From: Eutreptiella sp. 'Long Island Sound 2002'
Taxonomy: Eukaryota > Euglenozoa > Euglenophyceae > Eutreptiales > Eutreptiaceae
NCBI GenBank assembly: GCA_964036045.1
Contig: OZ038387.1
Location: 57,506,427-57,570,426 of the forward strand
Direction: 5' to 3'
DNA length: 64,000 nucleotides
The notes beneath the pieces are model-generated. The model was not told the origin of the DNA and did not search any database. It saw only the letters and a program-made list of their open reading frames with translations. Both the position numbers and the translations under genes were made by a program. This document shows, piece by piece, positions 35,318 through 46,430 of the stretch (within the stretch, counting starts at the first letter, position 1; each line of letters begins with the position of its first letter).

Positions 35318-36663
35318 CAAGGATGGATATAACGGGGTCCGCCCCGGACCCCCCCCCCCCCTTGGTCACAAAAAAGGTCACAGTATTTGGTCACAAAAAA
35401 CGTGACCCACAACCGGCCGTTTCGGGCAGCCCTCTGCCCGTACATGTGAATGGGAGGGGGGGGGGGGATGATGCAACATGGGATACACAGCACATTTGAC
35501 ACGCACAGTGCGCTGAGTATGGACCATCACGAATGTTATTCAGGGTCATTCAATGTCATTCACTGTCATCACTTCCGGTGACAAAATTGTCTTGCTCGCT
35601 GCAGCTACAACTACTTGACGTCTCATTACCACTGTCACTATCGCTGCCACTGCCACTTGATGAACCTGTAGTATAGATGCAAAGGAGGACAAGGAGCTTG
35701 CCCCATCTGACATGTCCGCCAGATTATCATTATATTCACCTGATGCAGGCAGTGTGTTGTTGTCCTGCCTCCGCCCACCGAAAGGGCCTGAATCAACGAC
35801 ATACAGAAACAGTGTACAACTACCAGCAGTCACAATAAACCAGTAGTCACAGTAAATTTGCCGTACTGGCGGGGACACACGACATTCCACCGTAGACACC
35901 TTATTTGGTCACGATATTTTTCGGGTTTGCACTTTCCCACTATGGCCCTTTATATTTTTTGTGACCAGTCACAAAAAATGGAGATTAGGCGTGTTAACAT
36001 GGCCAGCCAAAACAGAGGTGGAAAGTACCCCCCCACCCCCTCCTGTGTTGTGTTAACACATGCCCAACACGGACGTGAAAAGTAGCCCCCCCTCCTTTGT
36101 CCACCCCATGGCAACACAAGAAGCCGAAGATGTTGTTTTGTGTTGTGTTGTGATGTTGTGTTGTGCTGTGTTGTGTTGTGTTGTGGCGTGATGTGTTGTG
36201 TTGTGCCGTGTTGTGTCAAACGCAACGCAACCCAACCCAACGCAACGCAACGCAACACAACCCAACCCAACCCAACACGACGCAACCTAACACAACATAC
36301 TACAACACAACATAATACAACACAACACACCACACCACACCACAAAAATAAAAAAGAACACTGAACAAAATGACACAACAAAACAAAACCAAAACAAAAC
36401 CAGGAATAACACAACAAAACACAACACAACACAAGGCAACACAACACGACACAACAACACGTAACACAACACACCACCTATTGGACGTGTTAACACGGCC
36501 CCAACAGAGGCGGTGAAAAGTACCCCCCACCCCCTCATGTGTTGTGTTAACATAGGTCCAATACGGACGTGAAAAGTACCCTCCCCCCTGCCTGTTCTCC
36601 AATGACCCCCCCCCCCCCCGGACCCGGACCCCCCAAGTGGCGCCAAAATTATATCCATCCCTG
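35318..36663. mobile_element. hAT-type DNA element (non-autonomous), 1346 bp
   Basis: The ends are 15-bp inverted repeats with one mismatch: CAAGGATGGATATAA at 35318-35332, and TTATATCCATCCCTG at 36649-36663, which reads CAGGGATGGATATAA in reverse complement. They are flanked by a perfect 8-bp duplication TAGGGTAC (35310-35317 and 36664-36671). An 8-bp duplication with CAGGG-type ends is characteristic of hAT. No transposase domain is visible; the longest plausible frame is 117 codons at 35546-35899 (minus). Inside lie C-runs next to each end, a GTCACAAAAAA motif in both orientations, two copies of a roughly 100-bp module (about 35995-36095 and 36485-36580) and the hairpin-type microsatellite between them. 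Confidence 0.8.
36130..36480. repeat. Inverted (hairpin-forming) microsatellite
   Basis: The left part, about 36130-36215, is a TGTTG/TGTGT-type tract. The right part, about 36225-36480, is CAACA/CAACC, its reverse complement in type. The strand composition flips within about 15 bases. Reading frames across it are repeat artefacts. Confidence 0.85.
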
Positions 36664-36671
36664 TAGGGTAC

Positions 36672-38000
36672 ATGCAATGGGCACTTGTCCCAGTTCATGC
36701 ACGCGAGACTGTTGGACATCAACCACCACCAACCATCACCAAACAACCACCACCAGACACTAAACACCACTACTTGCTTGCAATATGCTGCAACAATAAC
36801 AACCACATTGCTGTGGGTGAGGCACACAAACACATAGAGGGTGCCTATATTGTGCCATGTATCCCTGAACACAAACACACACACAAACACACACACAAAG
36901 CGAGAGAGAGCAAGAGAGCACTCAACACTAGACTCATGTGGCGGACGACATAGATGATGACATAGGTGCATTCTCAGCCTACGTACCCCATTCGTGCCAC
37001 CCGCAACCCCCATAGCCCCCAACTCAGACCCACGAGCAAAGAAATGCACAATCCGAAGTGCCACATACTCACCAACACGTTCACCAAGGGACGATGCTGC
37101 TGGTCTTTCTGATGCGAAGCGTTGATAAACAGAAACCACAAGAAATGTTATGGGTTGGGGTGGTGAGGGGATGAAGTAGTCAAGGTTGGGCATGCAATGC
37201 CGTGTGAGATGCTGCTTGTTGACATGTTGTGGTCCAGAGGCAACCGTGATTGGTTATGGGGTTAATGACCGTGATAGAGAACAAGTTGGGATTGTGGCTA
37301 GTGACGGCACATGTTATGTTTGGCTTAGCATCAACGTTTATTCATTGATTCATTTTGTGGCGGCTTACACCCCCCACCCGCATAAGTTCAAGAAAACGGG
37401 TGAATATGTAGGTGCCGGTGGACAATTGTGGATGCATGTTCGGTGTTTGAAATGTAGCAAATGAGACATTTATTGTCTGCGATATCTTTGAACGCAACCC
37501 GCGATCCAATTCATTTCACGAGGGTGGGGGCACCATACAAAGGTGCCACAAGACGTTTGTGTGTGATTGTGTGCAACCCGGCTACAACGAATCAATCCAA
37601 GCCCCACACCAACACCGATGCCGCCCAACACACAGAAAACGCAACGGACCGTCAACATGCATGCTCAACTAGCGCATGAATAGGGCCCAGATGGAGGTGC
37701 AGGCACGGTCATCTCCGAAGCACCAAACTCACAAGAGCACGCTCAGCACCAAACTGAATGGCTCGCGTTGCATGCTCGGTGGCCCTCGACGGCACATGAT
37801 TGGGCTATGTTTCCACAAGTTTTCAATGCTGGGGCCTTCAATATGCTTCCGCCCATGAAGGCTATCTCGCCACCACACTCACGACGGTCAATGTAAAGCA
37901 CACACTGACAATAGGTCGCCGAAGTGGCCATGACCCAGTGAATACCTTTCGAGAAGACAACAACATACACCCATGGCGCATATGCATTCCGAGGAACTTA
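36672..38000. other. Mostly non-coding interval
   Basis: A minus-strand segment at about 37055-37130 ends in a good donor (GTTG|GTGAGTATG) and could be a small exon, but no neighbour was found. A CACACAAA-type simple repeat lies near 36870-36910. The plus-strand frame 37800-38462 is antisense to the oxygenase gene. Confidence 0.4.
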
Positions 38001-39095
38001 TCAACATGTGGATGGTGCACGGGGTGCGACATTCCTTTCTTGTGCCTCTTTTCGGGATTTCCCAACGGCCTCACATTTTTTCGTGTCCGGTTGCAGCAAC
38101 CCAACTACTATTCGCAAGCATGTGGAAGCAACACTTTTTGTGATCGTTCTCGTGCCGTGGTAAAAATCACCATTAGCACAAAAAATGGCCACATCCCCGG
38201 GGCGTTGGAATGTGATTTCATGTTCTTGGCGGCGGTTGCCAACAACTTGCCTTGCAACATAGAGCTGCCCACCTTCGAAATCCGTCCTCGGGTCACTCAA
38301 CATTACGAGTGCTTGAAAAGGATATGGGTTTGCGTCTTGATGCAACCAATTCACACCACCTTCACCATACTCGAGCAACACCGATTTAACATGGTGCTTC
38401 GGTGCCTCAACATCACCATCGATGTTTGCAATGTGCGCCCCGAGTCGTTTTGCAAGCATTGAAAAACTAAGGTGATCCCAATCCAAGTATCGTGCATGCT
38501 CTCCGTCCCCTTTTGATCGGTGTGCACGGATGTGGGGACACGTGGTGGCATCAGGGCGAAGGGCTTTCAGCCTTTTGGCGACGGAAGGCGGGAAAAGTCC
38601 GGGGAGAAGCACGGCTCCACATTGTCGAAGCTCAAGGTATTGTGGACTCCCAAGCAATTTTGGTAGCAGCTCCCGAACGTGAATGTCGAGTGTTTGCAAC
38701 TCTAATTCCGTGAACTCTTCTTCGGGTTCCTCCCATTTGCGTGGCACTTCACAACGTGTGGGTTTGGGACGTCTATTAGGTTTGGGCAACCTTGCAGCAT
38801 TCCACGCGAAATGTACATAGCGTCGGAAGGCGGCACCTCCCGTAGCCACGTCTCCTAGGCCAAGTTCTCGAAGGGCTACTCTGAAAGCACGTTGCTTGCT
38901 ACAACATTCCCCATTTGGTTCATACCGCAAGTGGTGTACGATTTTCTCTTCGTGTCCTTGCAACAAGCCAGGTGCTTCATGTTTGATTGCAAACGCATGT
39001 TCCCAACGCGCCTTCGTTGATTTTCTGCAACTCGTATCCCTAGCAATACCACGTGCCCAAAGCACCCAAAATTGGCGGTTGGCCAAGCAAACCAT
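38001..39095 (-). CDS. 2-oxoglutarate/Fe(II)-dependent oxygenase, 364 residues
   Basis: This single-exon frame runs from ATG 39095. The C-terminal half carries the double-stranded beta-helix signature. The metal triad is His252 and Asp254 (NWLHQDANPYPFQ) with distal His313 (GDFYHGTRTIT). Arg328 (CLRIVVG) is suited to bind the 2-oxoglutarate carboxylate. The intervening DFEGGQLYVA is the typical GG-containing turn, and EITFQRPGDVAIF precedes the distal His. Such enzymes couple decarboxylation of 2-oxoglutarate to hydroxylation or demethylation of a substrate, which I cannot predict here. The N-terminal 140 residues are basic and unassigned; WEEPEEEFTELELQTLDIHV is a likely helix. There is no signal peptide. 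The open frame is intact and coding-like, unlike the decayed elements around it. Confidence 0.82.
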   Translation of the reverse strand: MVCLANRQFWVLWARGIARDTSCRKSTKARWEHAFAIKHEAPGLLQGHEEKIVHHLRYEPNGECCSKQRAFRVALRELGLGDVATGGAAFRRYVHFAWNAARLPKPNRRPKPTRCEVPRKWEEPEEEFTELELQTLDIHVRELLPKLLGSPQYLELRQCGAVLLPGLFPPSVAKRLKALRPDATTCPHIRAHRSKGDGEHARYLDWDHLSFSMLAKRLGAHIANIDGDVEAPKHHVKSVLLEYGEGGVNWLHQDANPYPFQALVMLSDPRTDFEGGQLYVARQVVGNRRQEHEITFQRPGDVAIFCANGDFYHGTRTITKSVASTCLRIVVGLLQPDTKKCEAVGKSRKEAQERNVAPRAPSTC

Positions 39096-39395
39096 CCATC
39101 ACACTAAGAAACATGTGGTGCATGAACGGTTTTGCAATCTGACTCACGATGGATGGCCCTCACTTGTAACCCGCAAACTACCCACATCTCTCACAACCCC
39201 CCAAAAAATAAATGTCTCGTGGGTGTACTTTGTAGGATCGGAGTCGTCGTTCGAATCGGGGTTGAGAGTTGGCCTAAGAAATGCGCCTCAACGCGGCAGC
39301 ATTTTCCCAACTCTAATTGTAAGGTTTAGGTATGGGTCCATTGGTGACAAGTTGACGCATTGGAGCTTACCCATGTCACGACACGTGTCGCGGCA
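39096..39395. other. Upstream region of the oxygenase gene
   Basis: No second gene is visible and no core promoter element could be named. Confidence 0.4.
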
Positions 39396-39905
39396 CACTT
39401 TCCGATGCCCCCCTCCCCCCCCCCCTCCGTGTCATGGTGGCACGGCCGGCACAGGCGACACAGGTGACACAAGTGCCAAACCCCCTCCTACACGAACCAT
39501 TGCATGGCGTACCGTGCCATCGCCCCCCCCCCCTCCCCCCTCCATGTTATGGTGGCACAAGGGACATAGGTGACACAAGAGAGGTGCACAAGCACAATAA
39601 AGCACAAGCACGCCTCCACAAAACACAAAACGAATTTATGCAAATTGCAACACGCTAGCCAGCATCGTTGTTCATTGTTTTGTAGCCCAAGACAGCGGGC
39701 CTCAACCGAATCCTCCCATGTGTAGTGCATCAATATATATGCCTACATGCAGACTCCCTGATTCCAGATTCCAACACAACACAACACAGCATAGCACAGC
39801 ACAACACAACACGACACAGCGGCGGCCCCGTGTGACACGACACACCCTATGTGGCGGCACCGTGGCACGGCACGGCCCAAGCCCCCCCCCCCCCCCCTCC
39901 GTGGC
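39396..39905. repeat. Dispersed C-tract modules
   Basis: Three similar modules occur near 39405-39450, 39520-39560 and 39880-39905. The first two join a long C-rich run (CCCCCCCTCC) to a CATG(G/T)...TATGGTGGCAC-like word, separated by GACACAGGTGACACAAG-type sequence. A (CAACA)n tract lies at about 39770-39815. Confidence 0.55.
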
Positions 39906-41501
39906 TGGGTAAGCTCCATTGGTGTAGTAGTGGGGAAAACCCATTGGTCAAGTTTGCCGAGGGTCGGCTATGATGTCACGGACGAATAAATCAAGGGTCC
40001 ATCGCAAAAGTGAACCATGCGCAAAAACATTTGCATCACATTGCACCATCGTAACGTTGCACTTCTTCCGTTGCAAACGGTCACTTGGATGTCCTTCACG
40101 TAGGGTAAGGCCAATTTCCAAAGTGATTTAAGGTATTTCCTCGTGCGTTAACAAACTTTCAGACACCATGGAAGCAAACAAAATGAGACAAACAAACTTG
40201 CTTGAAATCGTGTCGTAAATGCGCTTCGCAAAAGCATCCAGCGTTTCCACGGTGCAATTTCAAAGCCCACATCTTCGGTCGAAATTCGCTGTGCATGATC
40301 GGAAAGGTTATGAAGACTTCAATTTGCGAGATGCTGGTAAACGTGGTGTCAAACTGGGTTTCTGCATAAGGCTTTGTCTGGGCTGCAGGGCAGCATCCAA
40401 TTCGGACTCTGCTACTGGGTACCTTGATACCGTGCGCGGTCAGCCACGACGCAAAGGCAAACGGAAATTGTATTCAATACGCCAATGTCGTGGAGTTGTG
40501 GATGGAGCACAGTAAACGACGTGTGGTGCCCTCATGTATCGTCCCATTGCATGCAACTTGCCGACCGAATTGGGCTAGGAAATCGATTCGGCATGGCGCG
40601 TGCCTCTTTCAATAGTCGTGAAACTGTAATTGCATGCTCTTGTTCATTGCATGCTCTTGTTTATCCCAATTATGCACTTATGGGCACGCGAATAGGTGGT
40701 TTTCCGTGCACGATTGCTGTGTCGCCAATGGTGTCGCCGTAGCAAGGCCACAAACAAACTACAACCGGCTCCTATTTCGTCCCATCAAGCCACATCAAAC
40801 ATCATATGGCTCGCACGACATGTTTGTCGGAATACTTGTGGAAGTGCACGCACCATTGCACGACGACGAATTTCAAGTTGCGACGGATGGACATAAATGT
40901 TCGTACGAAGAACAGGTGCACCACTAGCTTAGGGTCCCAAGCCTGAACGGCCGTTGTTGTGTATTTTCATCCGTGGCGCAATGGTCCCCAAAGTGTCATC
41001 TTGCTGAGTGAATTAGCATGCAGATGCGTGGATATGATGTTTTTTGCTCCGAAAGACAAACGGAATTCTTGAAAAAAAAATTGGAAATCGTCTGCGCGTT
41101 CGGCCGCATGTGCGGGTCCTGCATTTTGCCAGTTGACATGATGCATTCACGCATGTTGCGACCAGTGTGCGACCAGTGTGAGCTTCCGTGTGTCGCGCGT
41201 GCTGCTTGCGTCTGGGCGCGCCGCCGTGGCGAATGTCTGTCGAATGAGATTCTAACTATCAAGCAGCCAGCAACCAAAGCACACAAAATTTTGTTCTAAC
41301 CAACAGAAAATCACCCTTTTTTTCACGGTTGGGTGGGCTGGCTTTGGGCGCTGCGCCAGAGAAATTTTTTCGGCACGAGCAGGTTTCCCACACGAATAAA
41401 GATAATTATCCGTCCATTCAAAGAAAAATTCACTAGAAATCTATACTGGACGCGCTGCTTGCACCCAGGTTGTCTCCAACCAACCCTGACCTCGCCACGG
41501 C
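39906..41501. other. No gene recognised upstream of the sirtuin gene
   Basis: Frames such as 40219-40515 (+) and 41018-41299 (+) lack recognisable domains. The last 200 bases before the sirtuin ATG contain a T-run (near 41310), but no promoter motif can be asserted. Confidence 0.4.
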
Positions 41502-44497
41502 ATGGTGGCGATGGGAAGCCTGTCTCACCGTTGGTCGAGGCGTGTGCCCTCTCAGCACCGGAGAGCTCTGCAAAGGAGCGTTCACGTGCTGTCGTACCGC
41601 ATGTCCTCTCTGCTGAGACACAAGCTTCGAGGGAAGGTGACCTCCTGCAGTAAACGGAGCGGCTTGCTTCGGCAACAGTGCGGGCGTCGTATTTCGTGCA
41701 AGCCGCTGCACCCGCTGTCGGCGTCTATGCAAGTGGTCGTCACTCACGACGCACCTGTGGAGAGCACAGAGTCGTACTTTCACGACAGCGGCAGCAGTCT
41801 CCTTGGAGCTGACTGCGGCGGTTTGCAACTCTTCGGCGCGGAAGCTGACGGTGACAGTATGGGCACTTCCTCGGAGAGCACTGGGCTAGTACGGCAAGGG
41901 AGCATCAGTTTTCTTGGTGATCAAGACTCCAAACCTGCTGAACCTGCTCACGAAGACGCCTGCCTCACAAGGACGTGGACAGACGACAGTGAAATATTGC
42001 AGTCGAGTTTACTATCTTTTCACGGACGCCGAAGCGGCAGTAGTGAAGGTGCTGTCGTCCTTCCAAACTGCCTTCGTCCGCAACGCGCAAGACAACCGCA
42101 GCTTTCCAACTGTCACAGTTGCGGAAGGTGTAATCGCTGCGCTTTCCTTTCACTATCTTCTGCAGGTAGTAGCAGCCTGGGATTGCCTTTCAGCTGCTCT
42201 GCTGCTCCTACCCGGAGCTCAACGGAACACGATGAAGAGCTGCTGGGTGACGACGAAGAGGAGAGTTGCAGTTCTTCTAGCAGTGACCTGAGCGAAGTCG
42301 GAAGTGGCAGCGACACGGACGAGCCTCAGGTGCGTGGCGCACTGCTGTATTGATAACATCAAAGTTTGCCCCTTGCACTCTCGACCTCGCAACGCGCTCG
42401 CCCACTCAGATCGCATCAGTTCCCTTCCCGCGGTGTGCACCTGTAGGAACACATGACGCTTAGCGAGTATCAGCTGATGGTGCAGTATATGATGGACAGC
42501 AACCCTGATCGGGTTTACGGCCTGTCAAATTTTCGAGGCGCACCCACAATTCAGAGGAGGCCTGCGGTTCTTTCGAGCTTCGATCTCCCCGGCGTTGTGA
42601 AGTACATCAAAGACAAGCCGGCTTGCAAAATTTTAGTTCTGACAGGTGCTCTTCCCTCCTCCGTGTGTGGCCAGCTTTTGTCTAAGTCGCCTTTCCAAGC
42701 CGAGGATACAGCTGGGGCCAAAGTTGGTGCTTCTACTTCGACTTAAACGTTGCACTGGGGCTCCGCTCCTTCAGCAATTGTTTTGCCTACTCGCGGTCTC
42801 TCTCTTCCTCCAGGCGCCGGGATATCGGTCGCTGCGGGAATCCCCGACTTCCGTTCTCCTGGGACCGGGTTGTACTCGCGTTTGCGGGAATATGATCTGC
42901 CGGAGCCGTCTGCCATCTTTGATCTGGATTATTTTCCATATCATCCGGAGCCATTCTACACGCTGGCGAAGGAGCTGTGGCCTGGCAATTATGCCCCTAC
43001 TGTAGGTTTGTTACCCCCCAGCATCAGGGCGTGTTCGGGGCTGGTTTCGTTTCCTAACAGACCATTACCTGTTGTTACAGTGCACCACTTCATCACGATG
43101 CTCCAAGAAAAGGGCTTGCTGCTGAGAAACTATACGCAGAACATTGACGGCTTGGAGCTTGTTGCTGGCATGCCTCGTGAGGCGTTAGTGGAAGTTCATG
43201 GGACATTTGCGACCGCTCGGTATGAGGCCTCTCCTTGTTTGTCCGGTCGCATCCTCTGCCTTGTTCATAAAATTTTTTGAGAGTGTTTCAGTGCTGGCAT
43301 GCCTCGTGAGGCGTTAGTGCAAGTTCATGGGACATTTGCGACCGCTCGGTATGAGGCCTCTCCTTGTTTGTCCGGTCGCATCCTCTGCCTTGTTCATAAA
43401 ATTTTTTGAGAGTGTTTCAGTGATGAATGTCATGTCTGTGATGAATGTCTCCCGTGCACAGGTGTCTGGGTTGTAATCAAGCACATTCGAGTGCTCACGT
43501 CAAGCAAGCTGTCTTTGAGGATCGTATTCCACGCTGTCGCTGCGGTGACCTCATCAAACCTGATATTGTTTTTTTCGGGGAGCAGCTGCCTGAACGATTC
43601 TTCGACATGGTATCCATCCGTCTCGTCACATGCTCGCTCGTCGTTAGCAACGGCCGTTTGTGGACACCGTGTAACATGGGTGCGTTTTCTACGAATGGCG
43701 CTGACATAACGGACATTTGTAGACCGTTGTTGGCAATTGAGAGCTCTTGGTACCGCTTGTTGACGGTTGCTAACATTCGTTGCCATCTCCTGCTCGTAAA
43801 CGTCGACGGTGAATCAGGTGAAGGAAGATTTGGACGAGGCTGAGCTGGTGATTGTGCTTGGGACCTCCCTTCAAGTGGCACCTTTCGCCTCGCTACCCGA
43901 TCAATGCCAGGATGATGTACCACGTTTGCTTATCAACAACGAGGTGGTGGGACAGGTCAGTCCGTACAGGCCCTCTGGCTTTGATTTCGGCGAGAACAAT
44001 TACCGTGACGTCAAATTGATCGGAGATTGTCAGCAGGTAGAATTCTGAACTGCTTAGAATTTGCGGGACATGAAACCGTGGGCGTCTTTCTCCTGCCGGA
44101 TGCCACTTTGGTCAAAGTTTTGATCCCTTCCTTGTCTTGCAGGGAGTCCTTCAGCTGGCAGAAATGTTGGGCTGGAAGGATGAACTGGAAGCCCGGCATG
44201 AGGCTGCAAGGAAGCTTGCACCACCAGCCCCATTGCCTGCGCAATTTCCCAGGCCCGAATGGCTTATTCGTCGGCAGGTGCTACCGGTGCACACGCATTT
44301 GATCGGTTGTACCACGATCACCCAGGGAGTGGTCGTCGTTTTGGATTTGCTGTTTACCACCGCATCACCATCGTTATTGACAGGCGGTTGACCAGCTCAA
44401 CGATGTTTCTGAGGAATCTGACGCAAGCCTTGGGAGTGGGGGGTCCAGTGAGCTCCCGTACGCACCTCCAACGAAGGGAGAGGCGGGTCCCATCTGA
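41502..44497 (+). CDS. Class I (SIRT1/2/3-type) sirtuin, NAD-dependent protein deacylase, eight exons
   Basis: Exons: 41502-42329, 42447-42645, 42814-43005, 43081-43219, 43462-43609, 43818-44036, 44143-44277, 44384-44497 (TGA). The joined frame is open at about 657 residues. All seven introns are GT-AG, and six of the seven acceptors are AG|G. Core motifs: [20 protein letters not shown] (NAD loop, spans intron 2), YTQNID, VEVHG with the catalytic His at about residue 446, CLGC...PRCRC zinc ligands, [17 protein letters not shown] and LLINNE. The family removes acyl groups from lysines using NAD+. The first 80 or so residues have no Asp/Glu and many Arg/Ser, suggesting organelle targeting. Residues about 80-276 are Ser/acidic and disordered. 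The start could also be a later Met (MSSLLRH). The second zinc pair is C-x-C, not C-x2-C. Confidence 0.9.
43164..43421 (+). repeat. 129-bp tandem duplication of a sirtuin exon end plus intron start
   Basis: Copy 1 (43164-43292) contains the last 56 bases of exon 4, the donor GTATGAGG and intron sequence ending TTTCAGT. Copy 2 (43293-43421) is identical by eye except GTGGAAG to GTGCAAG. Copy 2 therefore carries an exon-like segment bounded by TTTCAG and GTATGAGG. Confidence 0.92.
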
Positions 44498-46430
44498 GGG
44501 CTTGCAAGGGTGCAAGGTATTTTTCTGCCGTTTCTCTGCTCCCTGCATTTTTCTTGTGAAGAGCATACGGGCATCATTTCGTGCGTACAAATTGACACCT
44601 TGCGTTTTTGTGCCCGAATGCGCGCCTCCCACACTGACGCTTTTTGTCGTTCGCAGGTGACCGCGGACGATTGCAGGGGGTAGACGAAGCTTCGCAAGTG
44701 ACTGCCGAATATTCATGCGCAGTGCTCACAATCCTGTACCCAGTTGGCTTTTTTCCCGTGACACTCAGAATGTTGTGCCATCCTGGGCACTGTGGAGAGA
44801 GAGAGAGAAGATTCCTGCTCTGTTCAGATCTTCCCCGCTCGGACCTTGGTCCTTTTCTCTCTCTCATTCGCATCTGTTTCTTGGAGGCTCCCCGATTCTT
44901 CGTCCTTCTCACCCTGCTCTGTCTCTTCCCGAATTTGTCCTGTTTCTCCGTCCCTCTTCTGCCCTCTGTTCCAGATGCGATCTCTTAACCCAGTCCTCTC
45001 AACGACAGGCGAAGGTGCAGTGTGGTATGGAGGTGGTGTTGTGCTGGGAAATCTGTGTGGCCTGGTAAGCGGTGCAAGTGTGTTTTGGAGGCGAATTTCA
45101 GAGCGAGTCGCACCTGCGGATGAAATGTTTTTGATTTTCATCGCTGTCCTGAATCGAGGACAAGGGCTGCGTCCGACACACGTCAAATCGTGTGCATCTG
45201 CCACACATCTGTCGCATCGCATCTGTCACAGACAGTGCGTAGAGGATCATTTCAACAGTGGTGGGGTGGGTTTTCGGACTGCCTGAACGAATGCCCACTG
45301 TTGGGTCGATCCCATGGATTCTTTTTCTGTTTGGTAGGCTAACCATCTGGTCATCAGATGGAGGATGACAGATTTCCACCTTCATTTGGCCATCCCATCT
45401 CTGCCCTCCGTGCCCATGCTTCTTTGCATCAGTCGCGGTTACCTGTGTTTTCTTACGCGTGCATGGGGTAAATGCATCTTGCTTTTACAATCCATCAATC
45501 AGTTGGGTTTCCATTAGACGTATCTGCACAGCTGGAGGTTTGTGCCAGTTTGGCCTGTTGGAGAGAAACTGGCCTTTGGGAGTTAATTTTGTGGATGTTT
45601 GGTGATCCCACTGTGGGTGTTTCAGGCGTTGTTGAGTGCTGAAGATCAGCCCTGTCGCTTTGTTGTGTGGAATCACTGGTGCCAGCTCCGTTGGGTGGCA
45701 GCAGGCTAGATTATGTTCCTGCATACCAAATTTCTCCCGCGTGGAATCACTGGTGCCAGCTCCGTTGGGTGGCAGCAGGCTAGATTATGTTCCTGCATAC
45801 CAAATTTCTCCCGCGTGGCTCCGAACAGTTTCCAGGCGCTCGGTGGATCAGAAGCTCTCTTGAGGTTCAACCCTGGATGGCAAACGCCTTGACGCGCAAG
45901 CGTTAGCGGCTGGACGGCAATCCAAACGCGGCATCAGCGCGCTCGCGCCGTGCCCATTCACCAGTTGCTTTGCTGCGTGGCTCATCAGCAATCAGCCTGA
46001 TCTTTTGCTGGCTGTTTCGTTTGTTTCCCCGCTCCCAAATGCATTGAGAGATTCCCGGTGGGCCAGAGGGCCAGGTTTGATCCGAAGGTCTATGCGGCCC
46101 GATTGGGTGATATTGTGGCGGTGATGTTCAGCACAGAGTCCGTTGATTTGTCACCTAGTCATTTCGCCGCCGGACCTGCTTTTCGGATCAGAGGGTCATT
46201 TTTGTTAGTTTGTGTTTTGGGAAACCGGGGAAAGTGGGGGTAGCATTTTCCTCAATTTCCTCCTATCCTTCTTCCCCCCCCTTACCCCATCTGTGTCTAC
46301 ATCTTGAGCCTGTTTTGCCTTATCATTCTCGTACGCCCTGTGTCTGTGCCCTGTGCACAAACCTCCCACAGCGCGCTGTTCCATTCTGGACTGACCAGTC
46401 AGTGTCCTTGTGTTTCTGTTTTACAACCAG
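44498..46430 (+). other. Sirtuin 3' region and possible further exons, unresolved
   Basis: Segments with plausible splice borders exist. One is 45010-45063, preceded by ACGACAG and followed by GTAAGCGG. Another is near 44656 after TTCGCAG. They may be untranslated exons or part of the next gene. A frame at 46058-46243 includes RFDPKVYAARLGDIVAVMF, which looks protein-like, but its exon borders could not be fixed. Confidence 0.35.
45667..45814 (+). repeat. 74-bp perfect tandem duplication
   Basis: The unit starting GTGGAATCACTGGTGCCAGC occurs at 45667-45740 and again at 45741-45814 with no difference visible by eye. Confidence 0.9.

Noticed and set aside
36300-37193. 297-codon minus-strand ORF
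   Set aside because: It crosses the hAT-element boundary at 36663 and a microsatellite; the residues are low complexity (CVVLCC-type runs).
37800-38462. 220-codon plus-strand ORF
   Set aside because: Antisense to the oxygenase gene, whose catalytic motifs clearly set the coding strand.
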